Positions 52,147 through 61,452 are shown, numbered from the stretch's first letter. The stretch: DNA of 64,000 nucleotides from Lachnospiraceae bacterium (GCA_017634975.1 JAGBMJ010000093.1:62001-126000); one strand, 5' to 3'. Numbers and translations: made by a program. Notes: generated by a model not told the origin, from the letters alone.

Positions 52147-53897
52147 GCCACCTCCGAATCTCTCGATGATACATGGGCCTCCCACATATCCCGATACAGC
52201 GGACAATTTCTTAACAGCTCCTCCTGTGTCCCGCAAGCCTCTACATTGCCGTCATTGATCACTATGATCTGATCGGCTGATACGATGGTCGACAGTCGGT
52301 GTGCGATAACAATCAGCGTTTTTCCCTGCACCAGTTTTGCGACCGATCGCTGTACCAAAGCCTCATTTTCCGGATCGGTATAAGCCGTTGCTTCATCCAG
52401 GATCACAACCGGTGCATTTTTCAACATCGCTCTGGCAATACTGATCCGCTGCCTTTCTCCACCGGACAAGTGGCCACCTGCTCCGCCCGCAATGGTGTCA
52501 TAGCCTTTTTCCAGCTTTGTTATGAAATCATGACATCCACAAGCCTTAGCCGCATTCATCACTTCTTCGTCGCTTGCCCCCGGGCGTCCCATACGAATAT
52601 TTTCCATAACCGTTTCATCAAACAGATAGTTCTCCTGGGAAACATAACCGATATACCGGTTATATATATCCAATGGGATCTCCTTTATATTCACACCGCC
52701 ATAGGATATCTCCCCGCTGTCCACATCCCAGAACGATGCGATCAGTTTCGCAATGGTTGATTTTCCGGAACCGGAAGGTCCCACCAGTGCATTCACCGTA
52801 CCTTCTTTGATCGTCAGGTCGATCCCATGCAAAACTTCCGTTTCTTTATATCCGAAATGTACATTGCGAAAGCAGATATCCGTTCCCTGCGGTACTTTCT
52901 TCATCTGATCCGGACGATCCATCTCCCGCATTTCCAAAATGCTCGTCACTTCTCCGATGATGGAACTCATCTTCCCCACATTATCCACGTGTCCAGCAAC
53001 AACCATAAACGGTGATACCAGACCAAGAGCCAGAATGATCAGCAAAAGTGCATCCGCACCATCCACACGTCCCGTCATATAAAACCATGCGGTAAACGGA
53101 AGAAGCGTGAGCAGCTGCGCCGGAAGAAGTGCCATCGCAATATTCTGTACCACATTACAGCGCCGCATCCATTCGATAAAGCAATCGGCACCTTCTTTTG
53201 CAGCTTTCGAAAACTTTTCATAAGATGATCTGGTTTTGCTGAATGCTTTGATCACTTCGATCCCATTGATGTATTCCACTGCAGTATCATTCAGGGCTTT
53301 GGTCTTTTCTATGGTATTTTGGTAGCTCTCCGTTGCACCAACCATCATCAGGCAGTAAAAGATAAGTCCGACCGGAACACTGATCAGCGCCAGCAGGGTA
53401 AGATGCCGGTTGATCGTAAACATCAGGATCAGTATTCCAACCGGAACGATCGCGTTAGAGATCACCTCCGGAATGATATGCGCCAACGTGGTCTCGACAG
53501 AATCCACACGCTCCACGATTATATTTTTATAGGACCCGGAAGAATCCTCCAGAACATCTCCCAGAGGCATACGACTTAACTTTTTGGTCAGTCTTCTTCG
53601 GATCTCTGCCAGCACTCCAAATGTCGCTTTGTGCGATGTTGCTGTGGATATGATATGAAATGCACGATTGGCCAGCCAGCAAAGTGCCATATATCCGCAC
53701 TGCGTCAGGTAAAACTGCATATCACGATTACCATCGATCAATGCCCGTACCGTATTGGCCACAAACAGATACGGTATAAATCCGGCGATCACGCTTAGTA
53801 TTGCCATCACAATACTGAACAGATAGGCGCTGCGGTCCATTCCGGCAAATTCCAGTACCCAGGCCAGAGTTCCTTTCTTTTTTTCTTTTTTGTTCAT
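52143..53897 (-). CDS. ABC half-transporter (pair 3, first gene)
   Basis: 584 residues from the ATG at 53897; an ATG at 53924 adds nine residues, and AAGGAGG lies between the two, 14 bases before the chosen start, so the start is uncertain. ATPase motifs GPSGSGKST, LSGGERQRISIARAM and VILDEATAYTDPENEA, parallel to pair 1 first gene. A TTAG-TCTTTT-CTAA dyad lies just upstream and a TetR gene precedes it. Confidence 0.87.
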   Translation of the reverse strand: MNKKEKKKGTLAWVLEFAGMDRSAYLFSIVMAILSVIAGFIPYLFVANTVRALIDGNRDMQFYLTQCGYMALCWLANRAFHIISTATSHKATFGVLAEIRRRLTKKLSRMPLGDVLEDSSGSYKNIIVERVDSVETTLAHIIPEVISNAIVPVGILILMFTINRHLTLLALISVPVGLIFYCLMMVGATESYQNTIEKTKALNDTAVEYINGIEVIKAFSKTRSSYEKFSKAAKEGADCFIEWMRRCNVVQNIAMALLPAQLLTLLPFTAWFYMTGRVDGADALLLIILALGLVSPFMVVAGHVDNVGKMSSIIGEVTSILEMREMDRPDQMKKVPQGTDICFRNVHFGYKETEVLHGIDLTIKEGTVNALVGPSGSGKSTIAKLIASFWDVDSGEISYGGVNIKEIPLDIYNRYIGYVSQENYLFDETVMENIRMGRPGASDEEVMNAAKACGCHDFITKLEKGYDTIAGGAGGHLSGGERQRISIARAMLKNAPVVILDEATAYTDPENEALVQRSVAKLVQGKTLIVIAHRLSTIVSADQIIVINDGNVEACGTQEELLRNCPLYRDMWEAHVSSRDSEVA

Positions 53898-53925
53898 ACT
53901 ACGTTTTCTATCCTCCTTACTCATA

Positions 53926-53939
53926 TTAGTCTTTTCTAA
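53926..53939. promoter_or_regulatory. DtxR-like dyad before ABC pair 3
   Basis: TTAG-TCTTTT-CTAA, with C on the right flank (ATTAG...CTAAC). Same half-sites and 6-base spacer as the site before the ECF operon. Confidence 0.5.
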
Positions 53940-53950
53940 CTCTTCGAGTA

Positions 53951-53977
53951 TAATAAAGGCCTGATCCTCGTCAGGCC
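53951..53977 (-). terminator. Terminator after tetR of ABC pair 3
   Basis: GGCCTGA-CGAGGA-TCAGGCC stem-loop then TTTATTATA on the minus strand, between the TetR and ABC genes. Confidence 0.65.
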
Positions 53978-53989
53978 AATACTATCATC

Positions 53990-54607
53990 CTATAAACCCA
54001 TGATCTGCTTCATACCGGCGATACAAAAAGAGGAAGATAAACAGGTTTCATGGATAGTCTCTTCTTCCGTCATCCCATTCAAAAAACTGTCAAAGACAGA
54101 AGATACCATAAAAAAACTCATGCGCTTGACTACACCGGCAGTTATATTTTCCGGATGTGCGATATAAGGACGGCACTTGTCCAAAAACTCCATCGTGCTT
54201 TCCATTTCACATTCGGCAAGACGGTCGCAATAATCATCATAACCGGTACCACTGCTTGCCGCAAGCAGCAGGCGGAAAATATCTGCATGCTCATAAAGAT
54301 AACGGATCAGGATACGGTCAGAAGAAAAGGTCTGCTCTAATACCTTCGTAATATCGGAAGCAGAATAAATCTCCTGATAGGGTGCATTCTCATTTGTAAA
54401 AAGCTCATTCAAACCGTTCACGACAGGCTCTACCAATTGCGCAAACAGGTCTTCCTTGCTTTTGAAATGGGCATAAAATGCTCCATTTGTTACTCCGGCA
54501 TCTGTACAGATCCGGCGGATCGACGCCCCGGAAAAACCATATTCCGTAAAATGCGACAAAGCGCTTTTTAATATGCGTTCATGCGTTTGTTCAAAATCGT
54601 ATGCCAC
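53990..54607 (-). CDS. TetR-family regulator
   Basis: 205 residues from a GTG at 54607 with GGGAG seven bases upstream; a TTG at 54628 is also in frame. HTH region ERILKSALSHFTEYGFSGAS then IRRICTDAGVTNGAFYAHFK. Its own promoter overlaps a 12-base palindrome TGTAATATTACA, its likely operator. It precedes ABC pair 3 on the same strand, with a terminator between. Confidence 0.87.
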   Translation of the reverse strand: MAYDFEQTHERILKSALSHFTEYGFSGASIRRICTDAGVTNGAFYAHFKSKEDLFAQLVEPVVNGLNELFTNENAPYQEIYSASDITKVLEQTFSSDRILIRYLYEHADIFRLLLAASSGTGYDDYCDRLAECEMESTMEFLDKCRPYIAHPENITAGVVKRMSFFMVSSVFDSFLNGMTEEETIHETCLSSSFCIAGMKQIMGL

Positions 54608-54638
54608 AGATGATCTCCCGGCCCTCAAATTATTACCT

Positions 54639-54671
54639 TGTAATATTACATTGTAATATTTTGATTGTCAA
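54639..54671 (-). promoter_or_regulatory. tetR promoter with palindromic operator
   Basis: TTGACA (54666-54671), 17 bases, TAATAT (54643-54648). The palindrome TGTAATATTACA (54639-54650) covers the -10 and a further TGTAATATT follows (54652-54660) in the spacer. Confidence 0.7.
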
Positions 54672-54678
54672 GCATTTT

Positions 54679-55329
54679 TCATTTTTTTGAAATCTTTTCG
54701 AAATCTGTTTTCGAAAGCGACGTAATATCTACGATCCGCGTGCAGATCTTCTTTGCCAAGGCGATATTGTGCGTGACAACGAGCATTCCCAGATTCCTGC
54801 TTTCCGCTTCTTCCAGCAATACCTTCCAGATCTGTGCCTGCGTAATGGCATCCAGCATGGTACTCATCTCATCCGAAAGAATAAACTCGGTTTCCGGTCC
54901 CAGCACCCTGGCAACACAAAAACGCTGCAGTTCTCCTCCGGAAAGCTCGTTCGGCCACCGTTCTTTCCACTCCTCCCGGATACACAGTCTTCTTAACAAT
55001 CCGGGATCGGCATCCCATCCTTCGCACAGCGACTGCCCGAGTTTCAGGCGTGGATTCAGTGCTTTTTCCGGATGCTGGTAAATCAGCTGTACCGGACAAT
55101 AGCCCTTTTCCGGAAGCCTTTTTCCTTTCCAAAGCACCTCCCCTTCCGATGGTTGCAGATATCCACCCAGGAGTTTTGCCAGCGTACTCTTTCCGTATCC
55201 GGACGGTCCCACTAGGCCGACCCGCTCCCCTTTTCGTATCGTCAGATCCACGCCCCGCAGGATCCACGCATTCTTCTTATATCCAAAACCAAGCTTTCGG
55301 CACTCCAGAAGTGCTTCATCGTTCTGCAT
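54679..55329 (-). CDS. Oligopeptide/nickel-type ABC ATPase (second)
   Basis: 216 residues, short for the DppF/NikE family because the usual C-terminal oligopeptide-transporter extension is lacking. Walker A GPSGYGKST, signature LSGGELQRFCVARVL, Walker B FILSDEMSTMLDA. Its start overlaps the first ATPase gene by 14 bases. Last gene of the five-gene importer operon. The missing C-terminus is more typical of nickel and metallophore systems than of peptide ones (inference). Confidence 0.85.
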   Translation of the reverse strand: MQNDEALLECRKLGFGYKKNAWILRGVDLTIRKGERVGLVGPSGYGKSTLAKLLGGYLQPSEGEVLWKGKRLPEKGYCPVQLIYQHPEKALNPRLKLGQSLCEGWDADPGLLRRLCIREEWKERWPNELSGGELQRFCVARVLGPETEFILSDEMSTMLDAITQAQIWKVLLEEAESRNLGMLVVTHNIALAKKICTRIVDITSLSKTDFEKISKK

Positions 55330-56149
55330 TTCGTTTATCCCTTCTTCCTTTCATAAGCTGCACCGGATCCGCCGGGACAAAGCCATTCTGCGGCAGTGCC
55401 GCCCACAATGCTTTTGTGTACGGATGCTCCAATCCTTTTCCGTCCTCAGCAAAAGCTTCCGCCCTGCAGGTATCGATCACTTCCCCGTCATAGAATACCG
55501 CAATGGTGTCGGCAACATGCAGGGCGATATCCAGATCATGCGTGATCATCAGTATCCCTTTGCCGGCATCCGCCAGTTCCCGGAAATTCTGCATCGTTTC
55601 CAATGCCAGATCTTCACTCAGCCCCGGCGTCGGTTCGTCTGCCAGGATCAGTTTTGCTTCCGTGATCACCGCCGTAGAGATCAGCGCTCTTCTTGCCATT
55701 CCGCCCGACAGTTGAAACGGATATTTTCCGGTCGCCGACTCGTCCAGACCATAGCGTTCAAATGCTTTCTTTCGCTGTGCAGTGCTTCCTTTGATACCCT
55801 GCACCTGTGCTCCGGTTTTCATCAAAGGGTCCAGATACGTCACCGATTGCGGGATCATAATGATCTCTGTACCCACCTTTTCTTTCCGCAGTTTATCATC
55901 CAGCTCGTGTTCTTCATACAGGATCGTCCCACTTGTACGGGCATTTCCCGGAAGCAGCCCGAGTACGGCGTGTGCCAGCACACTCTTACCGCTACCGCTG
56001 GCACCCACGATGGCAACGATCTCTCCTTTGTGTACTGCAATATTCATATTTCTGACAACCGTGAGCGTCCGTTTTTTCAATCCCCGGTCATACATCTGAA
56101 AACTCACACGATAGTCTTTTATTTCCAACAGTTTATTTTGCTCGCTCAT
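55316..56149 (-). CDS. Oligopeptide/nickel-type ABC ATPase (first)
   Basis: 277 residues from the ATG at 56149 (CAGGAG seven bases upstream). DppD/NikD family: Walker A GASGSGKS, signature QLSGGMARRALISTA (a less common GGMARR form), Walker B LILADEPTPGLSED. The C-terminus lacks the Cys-containing oligopeptide-permease tail. Four bases after the permease stop. Confidence 0.87.
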   Translation of the reverse strand: MSEQNKLLEIKDYRVSFQMYDRGLKKRTLTVVRNMNIAVHKGEIVAIVGASGSGKSVLAHAVLGLLPGNARTSGTILYEEHELDDKLRKEKVGTEIIMIPQSVTYLDPLMKTGAQVQGIKGSTAQRKKAFERYGLDESATGKYPFQLSGGMARRALISTAVITEAKLILADEPTPGLSEDLALETMQNFRELADAGKGILMITHDLDIALHVADTIAVFYDGEVIDTCRAEAFAEDGKGLEHPYTKALWAALPQNGFVPADPVQLMKGRRDKRNAER

Positions 56150-56153
56150 CCCA

Positions 56154-56996
56154 TCACTCCTGCGCACTGTACGGATCCATCAGCAGACGGATATTCTTTC
56201 CCAGCACCTCAAACAGTATTACGATCAACAGCAGGCTGATCCCCGGATATACCGCCAGCCACCACATCCCCGTTGTCAGGTATCGCATCGATTCGGATAA
56301 AATGATCCCGATCGCCGGTTCCTCCGGCCGCAGACCAAATCCCAAAAAGGTAACGGAGGATTCGTGCATAATTGCATGCGGAAACATCAGTACCAGTCCC
56401 ACGATGAACTGCGGTATTACGTGCGGCATCATATGATGCAGTGCAACCCACCAGCGGCTCTTTCCCATCCGATAAGATGCCTGTATATATTGTGTGCCTC
56501 TTAACGACAGTACCTCGGCATGTACAATACGCCCCAGCGAACACCAATGCGTAATGATCACACCGATTGCAACTCCTTTTGCTCCTTTTCCGACCAGCAT
56601 CGATATCAGGATCAAAAGGATCAGGTGCGGGATCCCCATAAACAGATCGACCATCCAGTTAAATGCCAGCGCTGCCTTTCCTCCGAAAGTCGCTGCCGTC
56701 ACGCCGAGAAACAGTGCGATCACCGAGGTAAACGCTGAAGCGATCAATCCGATACAGATACTTATTGACAGCCCCTTGATCGTTCTGGCAAACATATCCC
56801 TTCCCATCCAGTCCGTACCAAAGAGATGTCTTACACAAGGCGCAAGATTTTTGTTTGCAAACTGCGGTGCATAGCTTTCCGGATCCAGAAACACACCGAT
56901 CACAGTAATTGCGATCAGCAGCGCCCCCGAAAACAGAATGATCACGATCGTTGTCCGTCTTCGGTTTTGTTCCGATTTTGATTTCTCAGTTTTCAT
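56154..56996 (-). CDS. ABC permease, DppC/NikC family
   Basis: 280 residues from the ATG at 56996 (AAGGAG six bases upstream), overlapping the end of the first permease gene by 11 bases. Motif GTDWMGRDMFAR is the DppC family entry signature, and ALHHMMPHVIPQFIVG-type loop contacts the ATPase. About six membrane segments. Confidence 0.9.
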   Translation of the reverse strand: MKTEKSKSEQNRRRTTIVIILFSGALLIAITVIGVFLDPESYAPQFANKNLAPCVRHLFGTDWMGRDMFARTIKGLSISICIGLIASAFTSVIALFLGVTAATFGGKAALAFNWMVDLFMGIPHLILLILISMLVGKGAKGVAIGVIITHWCSLGRIVHAEVLSLRGTQYIQASYRMGKSRWWVALHHMMPHVIPQFIVGLVLMFPHAIMHESSVTFLGFGLRPEEPAIGIILSESMRYLTTGMWWLAVYPGISLLLIVILFEVLGKNIRLLMDPYSAQE

Positions 56997-57966
56997 GTGC
57001 CACTCCTTCTTCCCGTATTCGCGGATCAATGATCACGTACAGGATATCCGCGATCAGATTTCCTCCGAAAACAAATAACGCCGAGAACAAGGCGATACCG
57101 ATAAATAACGGAATATCTCCCTTCAATGCCGACTGTACCGTAACATTTCCCAGCCCCGGATAGGTAAAGACCGTCTCTGCCAATACCGATCCGCCAAAAA
57201 GTTCGCTGATCGCACCAAACTGAAGTGTCACAAACGGAAGCAGCACATTCCGCAGGCCATGTCTTTGGATGATCTGCGCAGTACTCTCGCCCCGGCTTCT
57301 CGCAAACAGCACATAATCGCTCTCCAGGATTTGCCGGAACTTTTCCCCGGTCTGCAGTGTGATCTTGGACACACCGGTCAGGCCAAGTGTGACTGCCGGC
57401 AGGATCAAGTGACGCAGTCGCTCCGCCAGGCTTGCGCTTTCCGCCGGTACCCCCACCGGCGATGCCAGCCCCATCGGAAGCCATTTCAGTTTTACGGAAA
57501 AGATCAGTAAAAGTACCATCCCTACCCAAAAGGCCGGCGCCGACTCCAACGCCAGACAGTATGCGCGTATTCCCGCTCCCAGTGGCCGGTCTTTGTATAC
57601 CGCCAACAGGATCCCCAGGAGGAGTCCTACCACACCGGACAGGATCCAAGCTGTGATCATCAGCCACAGAGACAGCCGGAAATGTTCTCCGATCACTTTG
57701 ATCACCGGCTGCCGATAGATCATGGATGTCCCCATATCTCCATGTGTAATATTTCCTGCCCATTTCACATAACGAACTACCGGAGGCTCGTTGAGCCCCC
57801 AGTACTCTTCGATCTGCTGCCGTTTTTCTTCGCTGATCCCATTTTCGCCCACATACGCATCCACCGTATCAATCGGCGATAATTCCACCAGCCCGAAAGT
57901 CACAATGCTCACGGCTACCATCAGTATGATTGCCCTGAAAAAACGTACCAGTATCTTCTTTGCCAT
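56986..57966 (-). CDS. ABC permease, DppB/NikB family
   Basis: 326 residues from the ATG at 57966, one base after the binding-protein stop. Six membrane segments; family marks are MVAVSIVTFGLVELSP at the start, the periplasmic loop with YWGLNEPPVVRYVKW, and ALESAPAFWVGMVLL. Pairs with the DppC-like permease. Confidence 0.9.
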   Translation of the reverse strand: MAKKILVRFFRAIILMVAVSIVTFGLVELSPIDTVDAYVGENGISEEKRQQIEEYWGLNEPPVVRYVKWAGNITHGDMGTSMIYRQPVIKVIGEHFRLSLWLMITAWILSGVVGLLLGILLAVYKDRPLGAGIRAYCLALESAPAFWVGMVLLLIFSVKLKWLPMGLASPVGVPAESASLAERLRHLILPAVTLGLTGVSKITLQTGEKFRQILESDYVLFARSRGESTAQIIQRHGLRNVLLPFVTLQFGAISELFGGSVLAETVFTYPGLGNVTVQSALKGDIPLFIGIALFSALFVFGGNLIADILYVIIDPRIREEGVAHEN

Positions 57967-57967
57967 A

Positions 57968-59662
57968 TCATTTCCATTCCCAGTCACAGATATTACTCAG
58001 CACAACCTGTCCATTCGCACAGTGCGGCTGGATCGGCTGCTCTCCGATATCCAGACCTTCCCTTACAAAATAACAGTGATCCGCGCGCACCAGCCAGCAA
58101 TCCGGCGCATCTCCGATCAGACTGGCTCCTGTCTTTCCGTCCCACTGTGCCAGTTTATAGTATTTATATACATCGTTGATGTCCGCAGAGGCCATTGCCT
58201 TTCTCATATACTCATCCACGACCGGATTGGAATAGTATCCTGTATTGCTCCAGCCACTGCCAATCGTATCTGTCGCCGTCATCAGGTAAAACTCGTTGGG
58301 TGTATAATCACCGCGCCCGAATACATAAGGAGTCGAATAAGCAACCGCTTTCACATCATCATTGGAAGCTCCTTTCGGCTCGATCGCAATCCCCAGCGTT
58401 TTGGCCTGCTCTGCCACCGCCATTGCCATCGCCTGACGATTGGCATTTGTTGCCGTATAGTACAGTTCAAACTCCGCTTCCACACCGTTCTTATCTCTGA
58501 TACCGTCATTATTGCTATCTACCCAGCCTGCTTTTTCCAAAATATCGATCGCTGCATCTATACCGGAATTACTTTCGTTCAGCACGGTTTCTTCATTAAA
58601 CCAGGGCATCGTATCGCACATCGAAAACGAAGCTTTTCCATATCCGTTAAACACATCCGTGATCAGCGCCTCCCTGTCCAGCCCTACGCTCAGCGCTCTT
58701 CGGATGGCTACATCCCCGGTCACATCATTTCCGATCGCTCTTCCGTCCTCCGATACTTTTCCTTCGTTCAGCGTAGTCGGAAAAATGATGCCGTAATTAT
58801 CGATCGACTCGATGTTTTCCATCCGGTATCCCGGGATTTCCTGTATGGCCAGATTCTGATTGGTAAATACCAGATCCACATCTCCTCTCTGCGCTGCCAG
58901 AAAAGCCGCATCATCATCCATAAAAAGCAAAACAATCCGCTTGATCGAAGGCTCTTTGCCGTAATAATATTCGTTGTACTCCCAGACGGACTGCTGCCCC
59001 TTTTCCCAGGAAACCAGCTTAAACGGCCCGGATCCGATCGGCTGCTGTCCATAGTTTTCGTCATACAGCGCCTCCGGTACAATGCCCACTTTGTAAGTCA
59101 CATACACAAAGGTGTAATCCGGCTCTTTCAAAGTAAACACAACCGTGGTATCATCTATGGCTTTTGCCGATACGATATTGCTCAGATCCAGGCTTGTGCT
59201 GTTGTCTCTTACTGCTTCGTAGGTAAAAGCAACATCCGATGCCTTCACCGGATCGCCATTGGAATAATATGCATCCTCACGGATCGTAAAGGTCCATTCT
59301 TTTCCGTCATCGCTTACGCTGTACCCTGTTGCCAGATCGTTGGTGATCTCTCCGCCATAGGCTTTGGTAAGTGTGCTCTGCAGGATCGGGTCATAACGCT
59401 GCCCGTATCCGGTGATTGGATCCCAGCCGGATCCCGGTTCGGAATTGATCGCGGCGATCACTTCCGTCTTTGCTTCTCCGTTCTTTGCAGTAGCCGGATC
59501 ATTCTGTGCCGTATCTGCCGTACCACCCGGCAATTCCGCTGTCTGTATCCCGGCACTCTGTGCCTCGCCGCCGGTCGCACTGACCGTTTCCGGTCCGCAT
59601 GCTGCCAGACCCAGAACCATTCCTCCGGCGATCAGCCCTGCCATAAATCTCTTACTTCTCAT
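57968..59662 (-). CDS. Solute-binding lipoprotein, DppA/NikA/CntA family
   Basis: 564 residues from the ATG at 59662 (GGGAGG eleven bases upstream; an ATG at 59689 has no ribosome site). Lipobox LAAC near residue 22, then an SBP family 5 domain (INSEPGSGWDPITGYGQRYD, GSGPFKLVSWEKG, SVGLDREALI). Family members carry peptides, nickel-histidine or metal-opine complexes. A Fur/Zur-like box upstream and the neighbouring zinc lipoprotein argue for a metal chelate (inference). Leads the five-gene importer operon. Confidence 0.87.
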   Translation of the reverse strand: MRSKRFMAGLIAGGMVLGLAACGPETVSATGGEAQSAGIQTAELPGGTADTAQNDPATAKNGEAKTEVIAAINSEPGSGWDPITGYGQRYDPILQSTLTKAYGGEITNDLATGYSVSDDGKEWTFTIREDAYYSNGDPVKASDVAFTYEAVRDNSTSLDLSNIVSAKAIDDTTVVFTLKEPDYTFVYVTYKVGIVPEALYDENYGQQPIGSGPFKLVSWEKGQQSVWEYNEYYYGKEPSIKRIVLLFMDDDAAFLAAQRGDVDLVFTNQNLAIQEIPGYRMENIESIDNYGIIFPTTLNEGKVSEDGRAIGNDVTGDVAIRRALSVGLDREALITDVFNGYGKASFSMCDTMPWFNEETVLNESNSGIDAAIDILEKAGWVDSNNDGIRDKNGVEAEFELYYTATNANRQAMAMAVAEQAKTLGIAIEPKGASNDDVKAVAYSTPYVFGRGDYTPNEFYLMTATDTIGSGWSNTGYYSNPVVDEYMRKAMASADINDVYKYYKLAQWDGKTGASLIGDAPDCWLVRADHCYFVREGLDIGEQPIQPHCANGQVVLSNICDWEWK

Positions 59663-59710
59663 TACTTTGTTTTCCTCCCTTTTTTTCATTTGCTCGATAT
59701 CTTAAATATA

Positions 59711-59733
59711 AAAATGTAAATCATTTTCATTTT
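59711..59733 (-). promoter_or_regulatory. Fur/Zur-like box before the peptide/nickel-type operon
   Basis: AAAATGTAAATCATTTTC with flanking ATTTT, an imperfect inverted repeat resembling the box at 61494. A TATAAT (59746-59751) lies just upstream on the minus strand, placing the box near the transcription start. Confidence 0.5.
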
Positions 59734-59775
59734 AAGCTGTTGCCAATTATACCGTTCTCATATTCATCGGAAGTC

Positions 59776-61452
59776 TTACTGCAATGCTTCTTTGATCACT
59801 TTCAGGTTCTGCGTCATAACCGAAAGATATGTCACTCCGTTTGCTACATCCGAAGAAGTGGTTCCCTGCATAGAATCCAGTGTCAGAATCTGCTGATCTT
59901 TCTTTTCTGTATTATCCCTGATCGCCTCAGCGATTTTATGTTCCGGTCCTTCGATCGTCATAATTGCAGAAAGACCGAGTTCATCTGTTTTTTCTGCAAG
60001 AAACATAATGGTATCGAAACTTGCCTCCGCCTCTGCAGAGCAACCGGCAAATGCCGCATAATAGGAGAGTCCGTAATCATCCACCATGTACCGGAACGGG
60101 AAGTGGTCTCCAAAGAGAAGCGTTTTCACTCCGGCCTCATTCACAGCTGCCGCATAGGCTGCGTCCAGTTCGGAAAGCTGTGCCTTGTATGCCGATGCAT
60201 TCGCCTTGTACTCCTCAGCATTTTCTGCATCGATCTGCCCCAGACCATCCGCTATCGCATCGCACAATAACTGTGTATTTTTCAGAGACAGCCATACATG
60301 CTCATCCATTTCCTCTTCGTGTTCATGCTCACCCTCTTCATGCTCCTCGTGATCATGTTCTTCGTGATCATGTTCTTCGTGTTCATCTTCCTCGTGGTCA
60401 TGTTCTTCGTGTTCATCTTCCTCAGTAATATAATGCTTTAAAAACTCATGGATCATATCTTCCTCAGATGTAATATCCGCCGGATAATAGGTTGGCCAGT
60501 TATACATAATGTCCAGCATCTCCGTGCCATCCTCGCCGCAATAGATATGGAAGTGCTCTGCCTTTGTCGGATAATTCAGGTGATCATCAAACTGCACGAT
60601 TGCAGGTGCCTCTGATGTTGTATCCGTATTCTTAAACTGGTAACGGATACTTGTTTCTCCCCAGCAATCCGAATAGTATCCATCATATTCATAAGTACCG
60701 CTCGTCTTCGTGCCGTCTTCCTTTATGAATTCGATCTCATCCCCCTTGATATTGACATAGCGCACGTCTGTCTCATTCCCTTTATAGAAAAAGTTCCAAG
60801 CTTCTTCTTCCTCTTCAAATCCCTCTGCCTCTGCCATATATGAAGCGGTTTCTGCTTTAAAGTTCTCATTCATAAACGGATACAGCGACTGCCATTCTCC
60901 TTCATAGTCGGAAAGGGTTCTGTCTTCGGGTACTTCTCTCTTCTCATGACTGTGCTCATGTTCATGTTCATGTTCATGCTCATGATCGTGATCATGTTCC
61001 ATGCCTTCCACGATTTCTTCCTCTTTCACACGTTCCCCAAGTACATCCAGCAGGTTGATCACTACCATATCCTTGTTATCTGCGGCCCGGAGCACATCTG
61101 TCACCCACTCATCCGACTCTCCGCCGACATAGACAAACATATCGCAGTCCGAGATTTTCATAATATCCTCTGCCGTAGGTTCAAAACTGTGCAGATCCAC
61201 CCCATTATCCAGCAGCATTGTTATCTCCGCATTTGCCGTCTGATCTCCGAGAATTGTTTTCACCCAGTCGTATTCCGGAAAGATCGTGGTAACCACCTGA
61301 ATAGGGTCTGCGGATGCTCCTGCCTGCGCCCCTTCTTCAACGCCACTTGTTCCTTGCGGCTGCTCCGCATCTGCATTGACTGCAGACCCGCATCCTGCCA
61401 TACAGCTTACGGTATACATCGCAGCCATAGCCATGATCATTCTTCTTTTCAT
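59776..61452 (-). CDS. Zinc-binding lipoprotein: ZnuA with nested ZinT domain
   Basis: 558 residues from the ATG at 61452 (GGAGG nine bases upstream). Lipobox MAGC, Cys21. Residues 51-145 are the first ZnuA lobe (VVTTIFPEYDWVK, His88 in DLHSFEP). Residues 152-170 are His/Glu-rich. Residues about 175-345 form a ZinT domain (LSDYEGEWQSLYPFMN start, metal His in AEHFHIYCG). Residues 347-380 are again His/Glu/Asp-rich. Residues 384-558 are the second ZnuA lobe (His385 in DEHVWLS, His450 in GDHFPF). In AdcA of streptococci ZinT is at the C-terminus; here it sits inside the histidine loop. It captures zinc; no ZnuB or ZnuC lies in the window. Confidence 0.88.
   Translation of the reverse strand: MKRRMIMAMAAMYTVSCMAGCGSAVNADAEQPQGTSGVEEGAQAGASADPIQVVTTIFPEYDWVKTILGDQTANAEITMLLDNGVDLHSFEPTAEDIMKISDCDMFVYVGGESDEWVTDVLRAADNKDMVVINLLDVLGERVKEEEIVEGMEHDHDHEHEHEHEHEHSHEKREVPEDRTLSDYEGEWQSLYPFMNENFKAETASYMAEAEGFEEEEEAWNFFYKGNETDVRYVNIKGDEIEFIKEDGTKTSGTYEYDGYYSDCWGETSIRYQFKNTDTTSEAPAIVQFDDHLNYPTKAEHFHIYCGEDGTEMLDIMYNWPTYYPADITSEEDMIHEFLKHYITEEDEHEEHDHEEDEHEEHDHEEHDHEEHEEGEHEHEEEMDEHVWLSLKNTQLLCDAIADGLGQIDAENAEEYKANASAYKAQLSELDAAYAAAVNEAGVKTLLFGDHFPFRYMVDDYGLSYYAAFAGCSAEAEASFDTIMFLAEKTDELGLSAIMTIEGPEHKIAEAIRDNTEKKDQQILTLDSMQGTTSSDVANGVTYLSVMTQNLKVIKEALQ

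Noticed and set aside
57791-59719. Long plus-strand open frame of 642 codons
   Set aside because: It is antisense to the clear binding-protein gene at 57968-59662, rich in Cys/His/Arg/Ile in the manner of shadow frames, and has no domain or ribosome site.
60313-60480. Repeat-rich DNA near 60.3-60.4 kb as a separate repeat element
   Set aside because: The repeats (TCATGTTCTTCGTG type) encode the His/Glu-rich ribbons of the zinc lipoprotein and are in frame.
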